Assembly: GCF_004341245.1 (NCBI RefSeq)
Contig: NZ_SLWY01000003.1
Location: 1 to 64,000 of the forward strand
Reading direction: 5' to 3'
Source: Plasticicumulans lactativorans
GTDB lineage: Bacteria > Pseudomonadota > Gammaproteobacteria > Competibacterales > Competibacteraceae
Length of the DNA stretch: 64,000 nt
A model generated the notes under the pieces. The model did no database searches and had not been told where the DNA came from. It saw nothing but the letters and a program-made list of their open reading frames with translations. Position numbers and translations under genes: made by a program. Shown one piece after another: positions 1 through 8,272 of this stretch. Each line of letters starts with the position of its first letter. Position 1 is the first letter of the stretch.

Positions 1-196
1 TGGGCAGTTGCTCGAGGGCCCAGCGCTTGTATTGCTCGCCGTAGCCTTCGGGCGGAACCGCCTCCACCAGATGACCGATGCACCAGGTCACGACGACACC
101 CGCGCCGCTGTAGCAGCCGTTGTCGCGTTGACCGGCACCCAGCACACGGGCGATGTCCTTGCCCTGGGACGGCTTCTCGCACAGGAACACGCGCAT
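1..196 (-). CDS. topB: DNA topoisomerase III (TopB), 5' part only
   Basis: The first 65 codons are present and the rest runs off the left edge. The protein starts MRVFLCEKPSQGKDIARVLG and continues with a TOPRIM fold typical of type IA topoisomerases (lysine of EKPS near residue 8). ICEs of this family carry their own topoisomerase III, which relaxes and decatenates DNA during transfer or replication. An AAGGAGG ribosome site lies seven bases before the ATG. A 294-nt gap containing a palindrome (404-426) separates it from ssb upstream, so it may start its own transcription unit. Confidence 0.9.
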   Translation of the reverse strand, partial: MRVFLCEKPSQGKDIARVLGAGQRDNGCYSGAGVVVTWCIGHLVEAVPPEGYGEQYKRWALEQLP

Positions 197-403
197 GAAG
201 CCTCCTTGGAAATGTGCGGTTCATCGGATGGACGTCAGCTTGGCGGAGCCAGGAGATGCCGGCAGCAAGGAAGTCGATTGATGCAGACACCGCTTTGTGA
301 TTGGCAGGCGGTTCGTTGCCGCAGCGGTGTGCATAGATCGTAGGAGCTGGCACAGCAAGAGCGTCGTATCGGGAGGGCGGCTGGAACTCCGTGGACGACC
401 TTG

Positions 404-426
404 GAGCTATCCCCTGGGGATAGCTC
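404..426. promoter_or_regulatory. Palindrome copy 1, candidate ICE operator
   Basis: A 17-nt core CTATCCCCTGGGGATAG is extended here to 11-bp perfect arms around a central T. It lies about 210 bp upstream of topB in the gap after ssb. The same core occurs at 2325-2343 and 3361-3377, each between two leftward genes. There is no T-run, so it does not look like a terminator. A dimeric regulator of the ICE is the likely ligand; that is inference. Confidence 0.6.
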
Positions 427-490
427 GCTGGTGCATCGCGGGCGTATGACGGTTGCTACAGCCGCCCTCGGGGGAACGGCGATGGGCGAA

Positions 491-874
491 TTACTGTCCG
501 CCGGCCGGCTTGGCGCTCAGCGCCACCGACTCGATGCGGTACGGCAGGATGCCCACGCGCCGGGCCTCGACCTTGAAGGTCACCCGTTCGTTCTCGTCGG
601 CGTCCTCCCATTCGTCGCGCACGGTGCGGCCCTCGACCAGCACCCGCATACCTTTCTGGTACAGCGTCTTCCAGTGCTCGGCGTCGCGGTGCCACAGCTC
701 CACCGGCGCCCAGAAGCCGCCGCGATCTTCGTACTCGCCGTCCTTCTTCGGGATCGGGTTGTCGAAATAGACGTTCAGGCGCAGCAGCCGGCGCGGCTCG
801 TCGTTGCCGTTCGGAAATTCGCGGTAGTCCGGCGCAGAGCCGATGTTGCCCTCGCCGACGAAGTGCGTACTCAT
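491..874 (-). CDS. ssb: Single-stranded DNA-binding protein of the ICE
   Basis: This 127-residue OB-fold protein binds single-stranded DNA, probably during ICE replication or transfer. It starts MSTHFVGEGNIG and has the strand pattern of ICE-borne SSBs (WAPVELWHRDAEHW, then GMRVLVEG). It lacks the long acidic C-terminal tail of chromosomal SSB. The ATG overlaps the stop of the upstream DUF3158 gene (ATGA), and AAGGAG precedes it, so the two genes are translationally coupled. It is the last gene before topB in the leftward module. Confidence 0.85.
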   Translation of the reverse strand: MSTHFVGEGNIGSAPDYREFPNGNDEPRRLLRLNVYFDNPIPKKDGEYEDRGGFWAPVELWHRDAEHWKTLYQKGMRVLVEGRTVRDEWEDADENERVTFKVEARRVGILPYRIESVALSAKPAGGQ

Positions 875-1419
875 GGTGACTCCTTGGTGGTGGGTGGAAC
901 GGCCGCGGCATGCCCGTGGACACGCCGCAGGTAAGCCGCTTCGGCCTGGGCGGCCTTGCTGGCGCATTCCAGTGCTTGGCGAGCGATGCTGTGGGTCAGG
1001 CTGATCTGCATGTTCAACACGATGCGCTGCAGTTCCATCGCGTACAGCTCGTCGATCAGCGAGGCCGGCGTCGCGGGGTTGGCCAGCAGGGCCTCCCACA
1101 ACGCCACGCCCATGGAGGAACGGTCGAGGTTGCGCCAGCGGAGGAAGGTCGTCCCTGCGCCAGTGGCCTGCTGGGCCAGTTGCACGTCGAGCAGGCTGAA
1201 GGGGTAGGCGCGTGCCTGGGGCAGTACGCGCCGCTGCGCCAGGCCAATCACGTCGTCGCGCAGCGCTGCGCACTGGCTGGCCCAGGTCTCCAGACTCCCC
1301 TTACCCTTAAAAGGCTGTAAAAGGCCTTTTAGGTAGCCTGCGTGTTCCAGCCGCTGGAAGTCCGCCTGTTCCAGCGCCACGAAGCGCGTGGAGTGGCTGA
1401 TGGGGGGCGATGCCGTCAT
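871..1419 (-). CDS. DUF3158 family ICE protein
   Basis: A protein of 182 residues matching the DUF3158 family as I recall it, with the conserved region LLQPFKGKGSLETWASQC and LRWRNLDRSSMG. The function is unknown. Members sit between ssb and the PFL_4669-type gene in ICEs, as here. It overlaps the upstream gene's end by four bases (1416-1419) and ssb by four bases, so three genes form a tight operon. Assignment rests on sequence pattern and context. Confidence 0.75.
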   Translation of the reverse strand: MTASPPISHSTRFVALEQADFQRLEHAGYLKGLLQPFKGKGSLETWASQCAALRDDVIGLAQRRVLPQARAYPFSLLDVQLAQQATGAGTTFLRWRNLDRSSMGVALWEALLANPATPASLIDELYAMELQRIVLNMQISLTHSIARQALECASKAAQAEAAYLRRVHGHAAAVPPTTKESP

Positions 1420-2204
1420 GCGTCAGCACCCTCATTACCCGTCGCTGGATTGGCTGCGCCATCCGTGGGAGCCGGGTCATCGGGCTCGATGGCGGGCGCA
1501 GCAGGCGGCGTGCCGGGCTTGGTCGTCCGCCGCGCGATCGGTGGCGCGAAGCGCGAGCGGCGCGTGCCTTCCAGCACGTCCTGCGGCAGCTCGCCGAACT
1601 TCTCCAACGCCGCTCGCGCCGCGGCGTTCTTCGCCGCGAAGTCGTCGCGCGTCGTGCCCGAGTAGCGGTACTGCTGGGCCAGCGAGAACAGGCTGCGCAG
1701 CGCGTGCGCGCCATCATTGAGCCAGCGCTCCAAGGTGCTGCGGTCGATCAGCGCAGTGTGGTGCGCCAGGATGAGTTTGCGCGCGAGGTCGTCGTAGTCG
1801 GCCAGCAGGTAGACCGCCATGAAGCCGAGCTGGGCGTTCACGAACAGCGGCAGCTTCACCGGCTGCACATTCATATTCTCGCCCAGCGACAGCGCCGGTG
1901 GCACGTCGGCCAGGGCCTGGTCGACCTGTTCGCGCAGGGTCTGCAGGCGGGTCTTGGTGTCGGCGAGCTTGTCCTCGATCCGCAACATCCACCAATCCGA
2001 GTACGGGTCGTCCTGCTCGGCGCCGCGCTTCATCTTGTTCATCGCACTGATGAAGCCGTTGAGTCCGATGATGCCGGGGCGCCCCTCGGTCGGCGCACGG
2101 CCGTGCCAGATGCGCGAGGCGTGGTGCGTGTGCAGCGTCAGCGACATCGCGCTGCGCAGCGATCCGAGATTCAGTTGCAAGGGTTCTGTGCGTTCGTTGG
2201 CCAT
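1416..2204 (-). CDS. PFL_4669 family integrating conjugative element protein
   Basis: A protein of 262 residues with the signature of the PFL_4669/TIGR03761 family: an N-terminal block RIWHGRAPTEGRPGIIGLNG, a helical middle region, and a Pro/Ala-rich tail from about residue 225. The role is unknown, but the family is confined to ICEs and their derivatives. It heads a three-gene operon with the DUF3158 gene and ssb. A copy of the 17-nt palindrome lies about 120 bp upstream of its ATG. Confidence 0.8.
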   Translation of the reverse strand: MANERTEPLQLNLGSLRSAMSLTLHTHHASRIWHGRAPTEGRPGIIGLNGFISAMNKMKRGAEQDDPYSDWWMLRIEDKLADTKTRLQTLREQVDQALADVPPALSLGENMNVQPVKLPLFVNAQLGFMAVYLLADYDDLARKLILAHHTALIDRSTLERWLNDGAHALRSLFSLAQQYRYSGTTRDDFAAKNAAARAALEKFGELPQDVLEGTRRSRFAPPIARRTTKPGTPPAAPAIEPDDPAPTDGAANPATGNEGADA

Positions 2205-2298
2205 GAGAGCGACTCGCGGTGAAGGGGCGAGTCGCCAGCATCGGCATCGGCCGGAAGGCTGTCAGTCAACAAACCGCAGCCCATGCGTGCCCGGTTTG

Positions 2299-2310
2299 TT
2301 CCGTACGGAA
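2299..2310. repeat. 12-bp perfect palindrome TTCCGTACGGAA
   Basis: A perfect dyad in the gap 2205-2392, lying 14 bp promoter-distal of palindrome copy 2. It may form a second operator half or be chance. There is no independent support. Confidence 0.3.
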
Positions 2311-2324
2311 GGCTGTGTGTGCCG

Positions 2325-2343
2325 GCTATCCCCTGGGGATAGC
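2325..2343. promoter_or_regulatory. Palindrome copy 2, candidate ICE operator
   Basis: The core CTATCCCCTGGGGATAG has one further matching pair (G...C). It lies between the LOTUS gene (ends 2393) and the PFL_4669-type gene (starts 2204), about 120 bp upstream of the latter. Confidence 0.6.
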
Positions 2344-2392
2344 GCGGCGGAGTCGTTCGCGGCTCGCGCGGAGGTGAGACCGCGTTGCGGGG

Positions 2393-3253
2393 CTATGCCT
2401 CACGAGGTCTGTACCAGGCGGCCCGTTGCCCCTCCACCTCACGGTAGCGAAGCTCGAACAGGCGGCACTCGTGCACCACCTGCCGCCAACTGCTGCAGCC
2501 GTACTTGGCTGGAAGCTGCTCGGGATGTCGGTCCGCGATCCAGCGTCCAGCGGCGGCGATGGGTGTCCAGCCCCCGACGGCCAACTGCGCGGCGGCCTCG
2601 CGCAGCGCGCGAACGATGCTGGCGGCCGGCCAGTCCACCGTGCCGTCCAGCGCGATGCCATTGACCACCAGGTTGTGGAACACATCCGACTGGACGAACT
2701 CCGCTGCCAGGCGCCGCGCCTGATCCATATGCTCGGCCCAGCCGCGCAGCTGCTCGAAGTGTTGATCGATGCGCGTGTAGGCGGAACCGAGTTCGTCCTG
2801 TGCAGCGCGGCACCCGTCCACGGTCCATAGATCGTGCTGGTCGATGAAGTGGTGCACCAGGGTGTTGCGCAGCGATACCAGGTCTTTGAGGTCGGCCTGG
2901 GTCTGGGCGTAGTCCTGCGCAGAGAGGCTCAGTTGCACGCGCGTGCGAAAGGAAATCACGTCGCCGGGAAGATCGTCGTCGCGTTCCTTGCCACCATTTC
3001 CTTCGGTGACGACATACGAACCAAACAATTGTCCGACCAACGTGCCCAGGGTCTTGGTCGCGGCATCTTCGATCCGCGCTGCGAGAATGGCCTCCTGCGA
3101 ATGCACCGGGCCTGAAATCTCGTGGTGGGCCAGGATGGCTTTCATGAGGCGCTCGTATTGTTGAAGGCGCAACAGGCATCTGCCCAGCAAGCGCTGAACG
3201 TCTCGCTGTAGTGGTTGCAGTGCGTTTGTGGCGGGGGAAGTCGTCATGTCCAT
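2393..3253 (-). CDS. OST-HTH/LOTUS domain ICE protein
   Basis: A protein of about 286 residues. The N-terminal two thirds are helical (DVQRLLGRCLLRLQQYERLMK). The last 70 residues match an OST-HTH/LOTUS domain, a winged helix known to bind RNA, with the core GWTPIAAAGRWIADRHPEQL and SSWRQVVHECRLFELR. Proteins of this layout recur in ICE maintenance modules; the target is unknown. Two in-frame ATGs (3253 and 3247) are possible starts. A palindrome copy lies 108 bp upstream and another lies just beyond its stop, so it appears to be its own transcription unit. Confidence 0.7.
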   Translation of the reverse strand: MDMTTSPATNALQPLQRDVQRLLGRCLLRLQQYERLMKAILAHHEISGPVHSQEAILAARIEDAATKTLGTLVGQLFGSYVVTEGNGGKERDDDLPGDVISFRTRVQLSLSAQDYAQTQADLKDLVSLRNTLVHHFIDQHDLWTVDGCRAAQDELGSAYTRIDQHFEQLRGWAEHMDQARRLAAEFVQSDVFHNLVVNGIALDGTVDWPAASIVRALREAAAQLAVGGWTPIAAAGRWIADRHPEQLPAKYGCSSWRQVVHECRLFELRYREVEGQRAAWYRPREA

Positions 3254-3360
3254 CGTCGGCCGGGCTCGTGCGTGGCAGTCCTCGTCTGATTCACAGGCGA
3301 CAGTTTCGCCTGTCATTCGGCGGGCGACAATCGAGCGCGGCGGAAAGGTGTCTGTTCCAG

Positions 3361-3377
3361 CTATCCCCTGGGGATAG
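3361..3377. promoter_or_regulatory. Palindrome copy 3, candidate ICE operator
   Basis: The exact 17-nt core CTATCCCCTGGGGATAG lies between the STY4528-type gene (ends 3384) and the LOTUS gene (starts 3253). Confidence 0.6.
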
Positions 3378-3383
3378 TCAACA

Positions 3384-4577
3384 TCAGCGATCACGCAAGG
3401 CTTCTCGGAGCTGTGCCAGGTAGGCACGTGCCACCTCGGGGTCAGCCGCACGGGATGCCGGTGGTGACGATGGCGCAGATGGCGGGGACGCTGGCGGCGT
3501 CGATGCACTTTCTCCGGCCCAGACTTTGAACTCCCCGCGCAGCGCCTTCTGGATGATGCCGAACAGGTAGCCGGCCGGGTTGCGTACCGCGCTGTTGCGG
3601 CAGCGTGCCGCCCACTCGTCGAGAACGGCCTGCCGCTGCGCCTCGTCCACCTGCTGCAGCGCCACCAGCGCGTCGGCCTGCTGCTCGTCCTTCAAGCGCA
3701 GGAAACGCTCGGGCAGCCGCAGGCTCTGCAAGGCCCTTGCGCGCGGTACTGTACGTACTTCATTTATACGATCATTACGTACTGTACGGTCCTCCTTCGG
3801 AATCCGAGGAGAGCCGTCCGGTGCGGGTTTCGGCCCTGCTTCGGATTCCGAAGACGGGCGCGCAGCATTCCGAAGAAGGGCATCCTGGCCTTCTTCGGAA
3901 TCGTAGTCGGCGACCTCCTGTGGATAACTCCCCGTCGCCAAGCCGTGGCGTGTCATGCGCTGCGCCAGCACCTGCAAGCGGGTCGGCAGCGTGCGGCCGC
4001 TGAGCAGCGGGTCTTCGGCAATCTCCTTGAGCGTGTTCATGCCCACGATCTGTACCGCCTTGGCGGCATGGGTCAGCGCCTGGCTGACCAGGCCGAGGTA
4101 GTCGGCATCGAGTTGCATCGCCTCGAAGGGTGTCAGCGGTTCGTCGTGCAGCACGTAGAGGTTTCCCTGGATGCGGCCGGTCTTCGGGTCGCGCCGTCGT
4201 CGCACCAGGCTCAGCCAGCGCGTCAGCCGCAGCAGCGTCAGGGCGCGCGCCACGGTCTCGTGCGATGCCTGCGCCGCACAGGGCATCGAGGCCAGGTAGG
4301 GGCGCAATTGGTCGTAGGTGGGAAAGGCGGTCACGCCGTCGTCGTTGAGCTGCAGGCGGAACACCTGCCAGGCATTGCGCTCCAGCGGCGTCAGGCGTCG
4401 ATCGAGGAACAGCGCGCGCGGCACGCTCTCGTGCCGGTTGCCGCTGTAGAGAAAACCGTCCTGGCTCGGCGCCGTGCCCTGCGCCGGTTCCTTCGGCTCA
4501 AGGTGCCGCAGCGCCTCGTCGAACAACGCCGACAGCGCAACCGGGCCATCGCGCCGTGGTGCGCTGCCCGTGGTCAT
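3384..4577 (-). CDS. STY4528-type ICE/pathogenicity-island replication protein
   Basis: A protein of 397 residues resembling the STY4528 family. The N-terminal half is a winged-helix region (TAFPTYDQLRPYLASMPCAAQASHETVARALTLLRL), followed by helical segments, a basic linker with Ser/Glu/Pro, and a C-terminal region VRNPAGYLFGIIQKALRGEF that resembles replication initiator tails. It is thought to act in replication of the excised element. The start MTTGS was chosen because it lies two bases after the stop of the upstream gene. The reading frame stays open well into that gene, but the longer form has no support. Confidence 0.7.
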   Translation of the reverse strand: MTTGSAPRRDGPVALSALFDEALRHLEPKEPAQGTAPSQDGFLYSGNRHESVPRALFLDRRLTPLERNAWQVFRLQLNDDGVTAFPTYDQLRPYLASMPCAAQASHETVARALTLLRLTRWLSLVRRRRDPKTGRIQGNLYVLHDEPLTPFEAMQLDADYLGLVSQALTHAAKAVQIVGMNTLKEIAEDPLLSGRTLPTRLQVLAQRMTRHGLATGSYPQEVADYDSEEGQDALLRNAARPSSESEAGPKPAPDGSPRIPKEDRTVRNDRINEVRTVPRARALQSLRLPERFLRLKDEQQADALVALQQVDEAQRQAVLDEWAARCRNSAVRNPAGYLFGIIQKALRGEFKVWAGESASTPPASPPSAPSSPPASRAADPEVARAYLAQLREALRDR

Positions 4578-4579
4578 GG

Positions 4580-5140
4580 CTACACCAGCCCCTGGTCGAT
4601 CCAGTTCCGTATCGCCGACCAGATCACCGACATGGGCAGGGTCATGGCCTCGGCCAGGTCCATGGTCAGCGCCAGCATCTCCATGTCGTCGGTCAGGGCG
4701 ACATGGCGCTCGGCGACGCCGGCCTTCCAGCGCTCCCACAAGGCCACGTCCTGCGCCTCGTCGAGCACCGGATGCCGGCCCTTGCGCTTGGGCAGCCCGA
4801 GGATGTTGCGGCGCAGCGCCACTTCCTGATGCGTGAGGCCGTAGAACTTGCTGACCATCTCCGTGCTCGCCCCCAGGCGCAGCATGCGGTCCACCGTGGC
4901 GATCTCCCGCTCCACGTCGTGCACCTGGCTCAGCAGCCGCTTCAACACTTCCCGGTTCACCGACACCGAACACCAAGACACCGTGGCATTCACCAGCATG
5001 CTCACGAGCTCGGGGTGTTTCAGCGCATCCAGCTCCTCCTCGCCGAAGCCCATGGCCTTGCAGCGGCGCAACTGGCCGTTGCGCAGGTCATGCAGAGCCT
5101 GGGCGATCACGGCCTGGTTGAGCGGGTGCGGTGCCGACAT
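4580..5140 (-). CDS. DUF2857 family ICE protein
   Basis: A protein of 186 residues matching the DUF2857 family. It is mostly helical, with a helix-turn-helix-like segment ASTEMVSKFYGLTHQEVALRRN and a tail ending SVIWSAIRNWIDQGLV. Members always accompany parB and the STY4528-type gene in these elements. The function is unknown; a DNA-binding accessory in replication or regulation is a fair guess. It is 2 bp from the next gene and 17 bp after parB, so it is co-transcribed with both. Confidence 0.75.
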   Translation of the reverse strand: MSAPHPLNQAVIAQALHDLRNGQLRRCKAMGFGEEELDALKHPELVSMLVNATVSWCSVSVNREVLKRLLSQVHDVEREIATVDRMLRLGASTEMVSKFYGLTHQEVALRRNILGLPKRKGRHPVLDEAQDVALWERWKAGVAERHVALTDDMEMLALTMDLAEAMTLPMSVIWSAIRNWIDQGLV

Positions 5141-5157
5141 ACGGGAGCCTCCTGCGC

Positions 5158-6816
5158 TCAGGAATCCTGGCTCGCTACGCCGGCTTCCAGATCCAGCAGC
5201 CGGCGCGCCAGGCGCAGCAGACGGAACAGCTTCACCAGCGCAGCATCGCTCAGGCGTGTGGCCGAGCCGCCGCGGCCATGCAGCAGCGCCGCCAGCTCGT
5301 CGGCCAGCCGCGCGCGGTCCAATCCGTTCGCGGAGGGCGGAGCCGCACTCAGCACATGCAGCAGGGTCAGCACCGCCCGCGCGAACGCCGGCAGCGCCTT
5401 CGCCTGGCCCACAACCGGCGCCGCGCAGACGAAGCCGATGCCGCCGACGCTGGCCTCGATGTGGTCGCCGACCGCCGCTTCCTCGCCGATCTCGCGCGCG
5501 AACTGCGCGATGTGCACGCGCAGGCGATCCGGCACGTCCAGCCCCGGCTCGACGTACCAGACGTCCGAGATGGGATAGAGCCCGCCGACCTGCACGGGGA
5601 TCGCACGCAGCGCATCGGCCTCGAAGTCGGGCAGCTTGTCGCCGAGCTGGTCCGCGACCATCCGCTGGATGGACTGCAGGCGCTCGGTGGTCGGTGCCGG
5701 TGTCACGATGTGCCCTTGCAGGCGCTCTTCGCGTTCCCCGTGCTGGTCCTCCGGCGCTTCGGGCGATGCAGGCGGAGTCGCTGCTGGCGCCGAAGGCGCG
5801 ACCGGCGTGGTGTCGCGCGGCACAGACGAGGCGGGTGGCTGCTGAGGCGCGGAGACCGGCGGGGGAGGATCAGCAGGCACGACAGGCGCTGCCGGTGGCG
5901 TCGGCGCCGCCGGTTCGCTGGTCAGCGCACGCTGGCGGCTTTCGCTGTCGTTGATCTCCAGCGCCAGCGTGTCGTAGTCCGCCTCCAGCAGCTCGGCCAT
6001 CTGGCCGACCAGCTCGTCCTGCACCCGCTGCGGCGAGAAGTCGTCCGGCTGTGTGTCGAACTGCGTCAGCACGTCCTGAAACAAGGTGGCGAAGTCCACG
6101 GTCACGGTGCGGCCCAGCGCACGCCGCTCCCAGGTGCGCTCGCACGCCTTGCGCAGCACCGCGAGCCGGTCCACCTGATGCCGGCCCAATCCGCCGTACA
6201 ACAGCGTCGGGATCGCCGGCAGCAGATAGCGCACCGCATCGTTCATGCGGCTGATGTGTGACTGCGGCACCGGATAGCCGTCGGCAGTCAGTCGCCGCGC
6301 GAGTTCGCTCTGCGACAGCGCCTGGCCGCTTTCCTGCTCGTAGAACTCGCGCGCCTGCTCGATGCCCAACGCCCGCTCGATGAAGGTCAGCCCGCCGCGC
6401 AGCTCGTTCTCGGCCAGATGCCCGGTCAGCGCCACGATTTCGCCGCGCGCCGGCCACGGGCGGAACACGCACGCAATGCGGAAGAAGCGCTCCTCCTTGG
6501 TCTCGCTCCACAACTCGCGCAAGATCGCCAGCCGCGTGTTGCCGCCGTTGCGAATGATGTAGTGCGCCTCGCCCGGCCTGCGCGTGATCGCGGGGGGAGC
6601 GTCCAGCCCGCGTTCGCGGATGGACGCCTTGATCTCCGCATAGGCCGGGTTGCGCGTCACGCGCGGGTCGTGGTCGTAGGGCCGCAACTGGTCCAGCGTC
6701 ACCACCATCGGCGTGTCGGCGATGGGGTCGCTCAAGGTCGCGGCCGAAGGGCCGCTGCGCTCGAAGCCGGTGGCCAGCAGCTTGGCAGCCATGTCCTGCG
6801 GCGTCAGCTCAGCCAC
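5158..6816 (-). CDS. parB: ParB family partition protein of the ICE
   Basis: About 552 residues. The N-terminal ParB/Srx-type domain shows IRNGGNTRLAILREL and LTGHLAENELRGGLTFIERA. A helix-turn-helix follows (SQSELARRLTADGYPVPQSHISRM), then a long Pro/Ala-rich linker and a C-terminal domain. With ParA it should stabilise the excised element or act in its regulation. The start chosen is the GTG at 6816: it has AGGAG seven bases upstream and overlaps the stop of the HicA-like gene. A longer form from 6879 would overlap that gene by 71 bp and has no good ribosome site. Confidence 0.85.
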   Translation of the reverse strand: MAELTPQDMAAKLLATGFERSGPSAATLSDPIADTPMVVTLDQLRPYDHDPRVTRNPAYAEIKASIRERGLDAPPAITRRPGEAHYIIRNGGNTRLAILRELWSETKEERFFRIACVFRPWPARGEIVALTGHLAENELRGGLTFIERALGIEQAREFYEQESGQALSQSELARRLTADGYPVPQSHISRMNDAVRYLLPAIPTLLYGGLGRHQVDRLAVLRKACERTWERRALGRTVTVDFATLFQDVLTQFDTQPDDFSPQRVQDELVGQMAELLEADYDTLALEINDSESRQRALTSEPAAPTPPAAPVVPADPPPPVSAPQQPPASSVPRDTTPVAPSAPAATPPASPEAPEDQHGEREERLQGHIVTPAPTTERLQSIQRMVADQLGDKLPDFEADALRAIPVQVGGLYPISDVWYVEPGLDVPDRLRVHIAQFAREIGEEAAVGDHIEASVGGIGFVCAAPVVGQAKALPAFARAVLTLLHVLSAAPPSANGLDRARLADELAALLHGRGGSATRLSDAALVKLFRLLRLARRLLDLEAGVASQDS

Positions 6817-7045
6817 GGCCGTTCTCCTGCGCCGGCCGGTCGGCGCGGCGAAGTTGCGCGCGGGCATTACGGTCGGCACGGTGGTCGCTCGCCGTCGAGC
6901 TGGTGTAGATCGACGCGCAGCCTCGCTTCGTGAACTTCAGGTGCCCACCGGACGTGCGCACCACGCGCCAGCCTTCGCCCAGCGCGAACTCGATCAGCGC
7001 GCGCAGCCGTTCACGGCCGCGCGCCAGTTCATGCGCGCTCGCCAT
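6809..7045 (-). CDS. Small HicA-like protein between parA and parB
   Basis: A protein of 78 residues with a HicA-type double-stranded RNA-binding pattern: GWRVVRTSGGHLKFTKRG, where GGH carries the usual catalytic histidine, then a downstream SDHRADRNARAQLRRA. HicA toxins cleave mRNA, but no HicB antitoxin follows. In this ICE family such a gene sits inside the parA-parB operon, so a role in maintenance is possible. The ATG lies inside the end of parA (17-nt overlap) behind GGAGGGG, and its stop overlaps the parB GTG. Confidence 0.6.
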   Translation of the reverse strand: MASAHELARGRERLRALIEFALGEGWRVVRTSGGHLKFTKRGCASIYTSSTASDHRADRNARAQLRRADRPAQENGRG

Positions 7046-7895
7046 GGCCGGCCCCTCCCGCATCGGCCCGGCCGGAGACCAGCGCGAAGCGCTCCCGCCA
7101 CGCGGGGAACAGCTCGCCGGCCAGCGTGCGCATGGTCTCCAGCGCCGCGGGTGCCGTGCGCCCCGCCGGCTGCCGGTATTCCACCCGATGCACCGGCAAT
7201 CCTCGTGTCGCAGCGCGCGGATAGGCTTCGATGGCCGGCACGTCGGTGCCCAGCACCTGCACGCCGGACTGTTCCTGGAACACCTGTCGCAGCGCCTGCT
7301 GGACCATCCGCGCGTTCGACGACACCGGATGCACACGGTTGATGAGCAGACGCAGCGGCGGTGGCTCGATGCCCAGGTGCCGATACGGCGCGATGTCCTC
7401 GATCAGTTGCAGCGTGCCGCGCCGCAGCTCGCGCGCCGCGAGGATTTCCGGCGTCACGGGCGACAGCGCCAGGTCGGACGCCAGCACGGCCATCTCCAGC
7501 AGCACACTGCGCGCCCCCTGCGTATCGATCAGCAACAGGTCGTAGTTCGTTCGGAAAATGGGAAGCAAATGCCGGAGTCGCAGACGCCCGTCCGGAGCAT
7601 GCAACAGCAGCGTGCTCAGTTCACCGCGGTCGTCGTTGGAGAGCACCAGATCAAGGCCCGCGATCGCGGTGCGCGACACCAGTTGCTCGATGCGCCGCTC
7701 GTTGAAGGCCAGCATCTCGTAGATGCCGCCGGGCGCACGCACGTTCAGCGTGAAATAGCTCGACAGCGTGGGCTGCACGTCCAGGTCCAGCAGCAGCACG
7801 CGCAACCCCGCATCGGCGATGAAGCCGCCGAGGTTGGCTGCCGTAGTAGTCTTGCCGACGCCGCCCTTGGTCGAAATGATGGATACCACCTGCAT
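7029..7895 (-). CDS. parA: ParA family ATPase of the ICE
   Basis: A protein of 288 residues with the deviant Walker A motif KGGVGKTT at residues 10-17, the Walker A' region LLLDLDVQPTLS, and the second ParA region LLLIDTQGARSVLLEMA. ParA ATPases bind DNA without sequence specificity and move ParB-bound DNA; ICE homologues (Soj type) are needed for maintenance of the excised circle. The start is the ATG after GAGGAG. The frame remains open further upstream but overlaps alpA. It is the first of the partition genes. Confidence 0.9.
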   Translation of the reverse strand: MQVVSIISTKGGVGKTTTAANLGGFIADAGLRVLLLDLDVQPTLSSYFTLNVRAPGGIYEMLAFNERRIEQLVSRTAIAGLDLVLSNDDRGELSTLLLHAPDGRLRLRHLLPIFRTNYDLLLIDTQGARSVLLEMAVLASDLALSPVTPEILAARELRRGTLQLIEDIAPYRHLGIEPPPLRLLINRVHPVSSNARMVQQALRQVFQEQSGVQVLGTDVPAIEAYPRAATRGLPVHRVEYRQPAGRTAPAALETMRTLAGELFPAWRERFALVSGRADAGGAGHGERA

Positions 7896-7935
7896 GCGCT
7901 TCTCCTCGTCGAATGGCATGAACGGAGAAGAAGCG

Positions 7936-8154
7936 TCAGGCGCGTTCTTTGAGGCGATCGGAGATCCACTGGTCGATCTCCACCGAATCCCAGCCCACTG
8001 CACGCACCCCCAGGCGCAGCGCCTTGGGGAACTTGCCTTCCTTCATCAGGCTGTAGATGTGTGCGCGCTTGAAGCCGGTCTTGGCTTCGACCTCGGCGCG
8101 GCGCAGGATGCGGTGCTCGGCCGTCGCTGCCGTGGCGGTGGTCTGCGAAGACAT
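7936..8154 (-). CDS. alpA: AlpA family DNA-binding regulator
   Basis: A protein of 72 residues with a MerR-like winged helix: RILRRAEVEAKTGFKRAHIYSLMKEGKFPKALRLG and GWDSVEIDQWISDR. AlpA proteins activate excision genes or act as excisionases in prophages and ICEs. AAGGAG lies nine bases before the ATG at 8154. A GTG nine bases further up is less likely because the ribosome site would abut it. It lies directly upstream of parA in the same direction. Confidence 0.85.
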   Translation of the reverse strand: MSSQTTATAATAEHRILRRAEVEAKTGFKRAHIYSLMKEGKFPKALRLGVRAVGWDSVEIDQWISDRLKERA

Positions 8155-8272
8155 GAGAGTCACTCCTTAACGCTCAGTGGCGTTGATTGGCGTGACTCGA
8201 ATTTGGAACGCCGCGTCGAGGAAAGACACCGTAAATGCGGTGTGGGCGACCGCAGATACGGTCTGGCATCGC

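Noticed and set aside
404-426. Palindromes as rho-independent terminators
   Set aside because: They have a one-base loop and no T-run, and occur upstream of genes.
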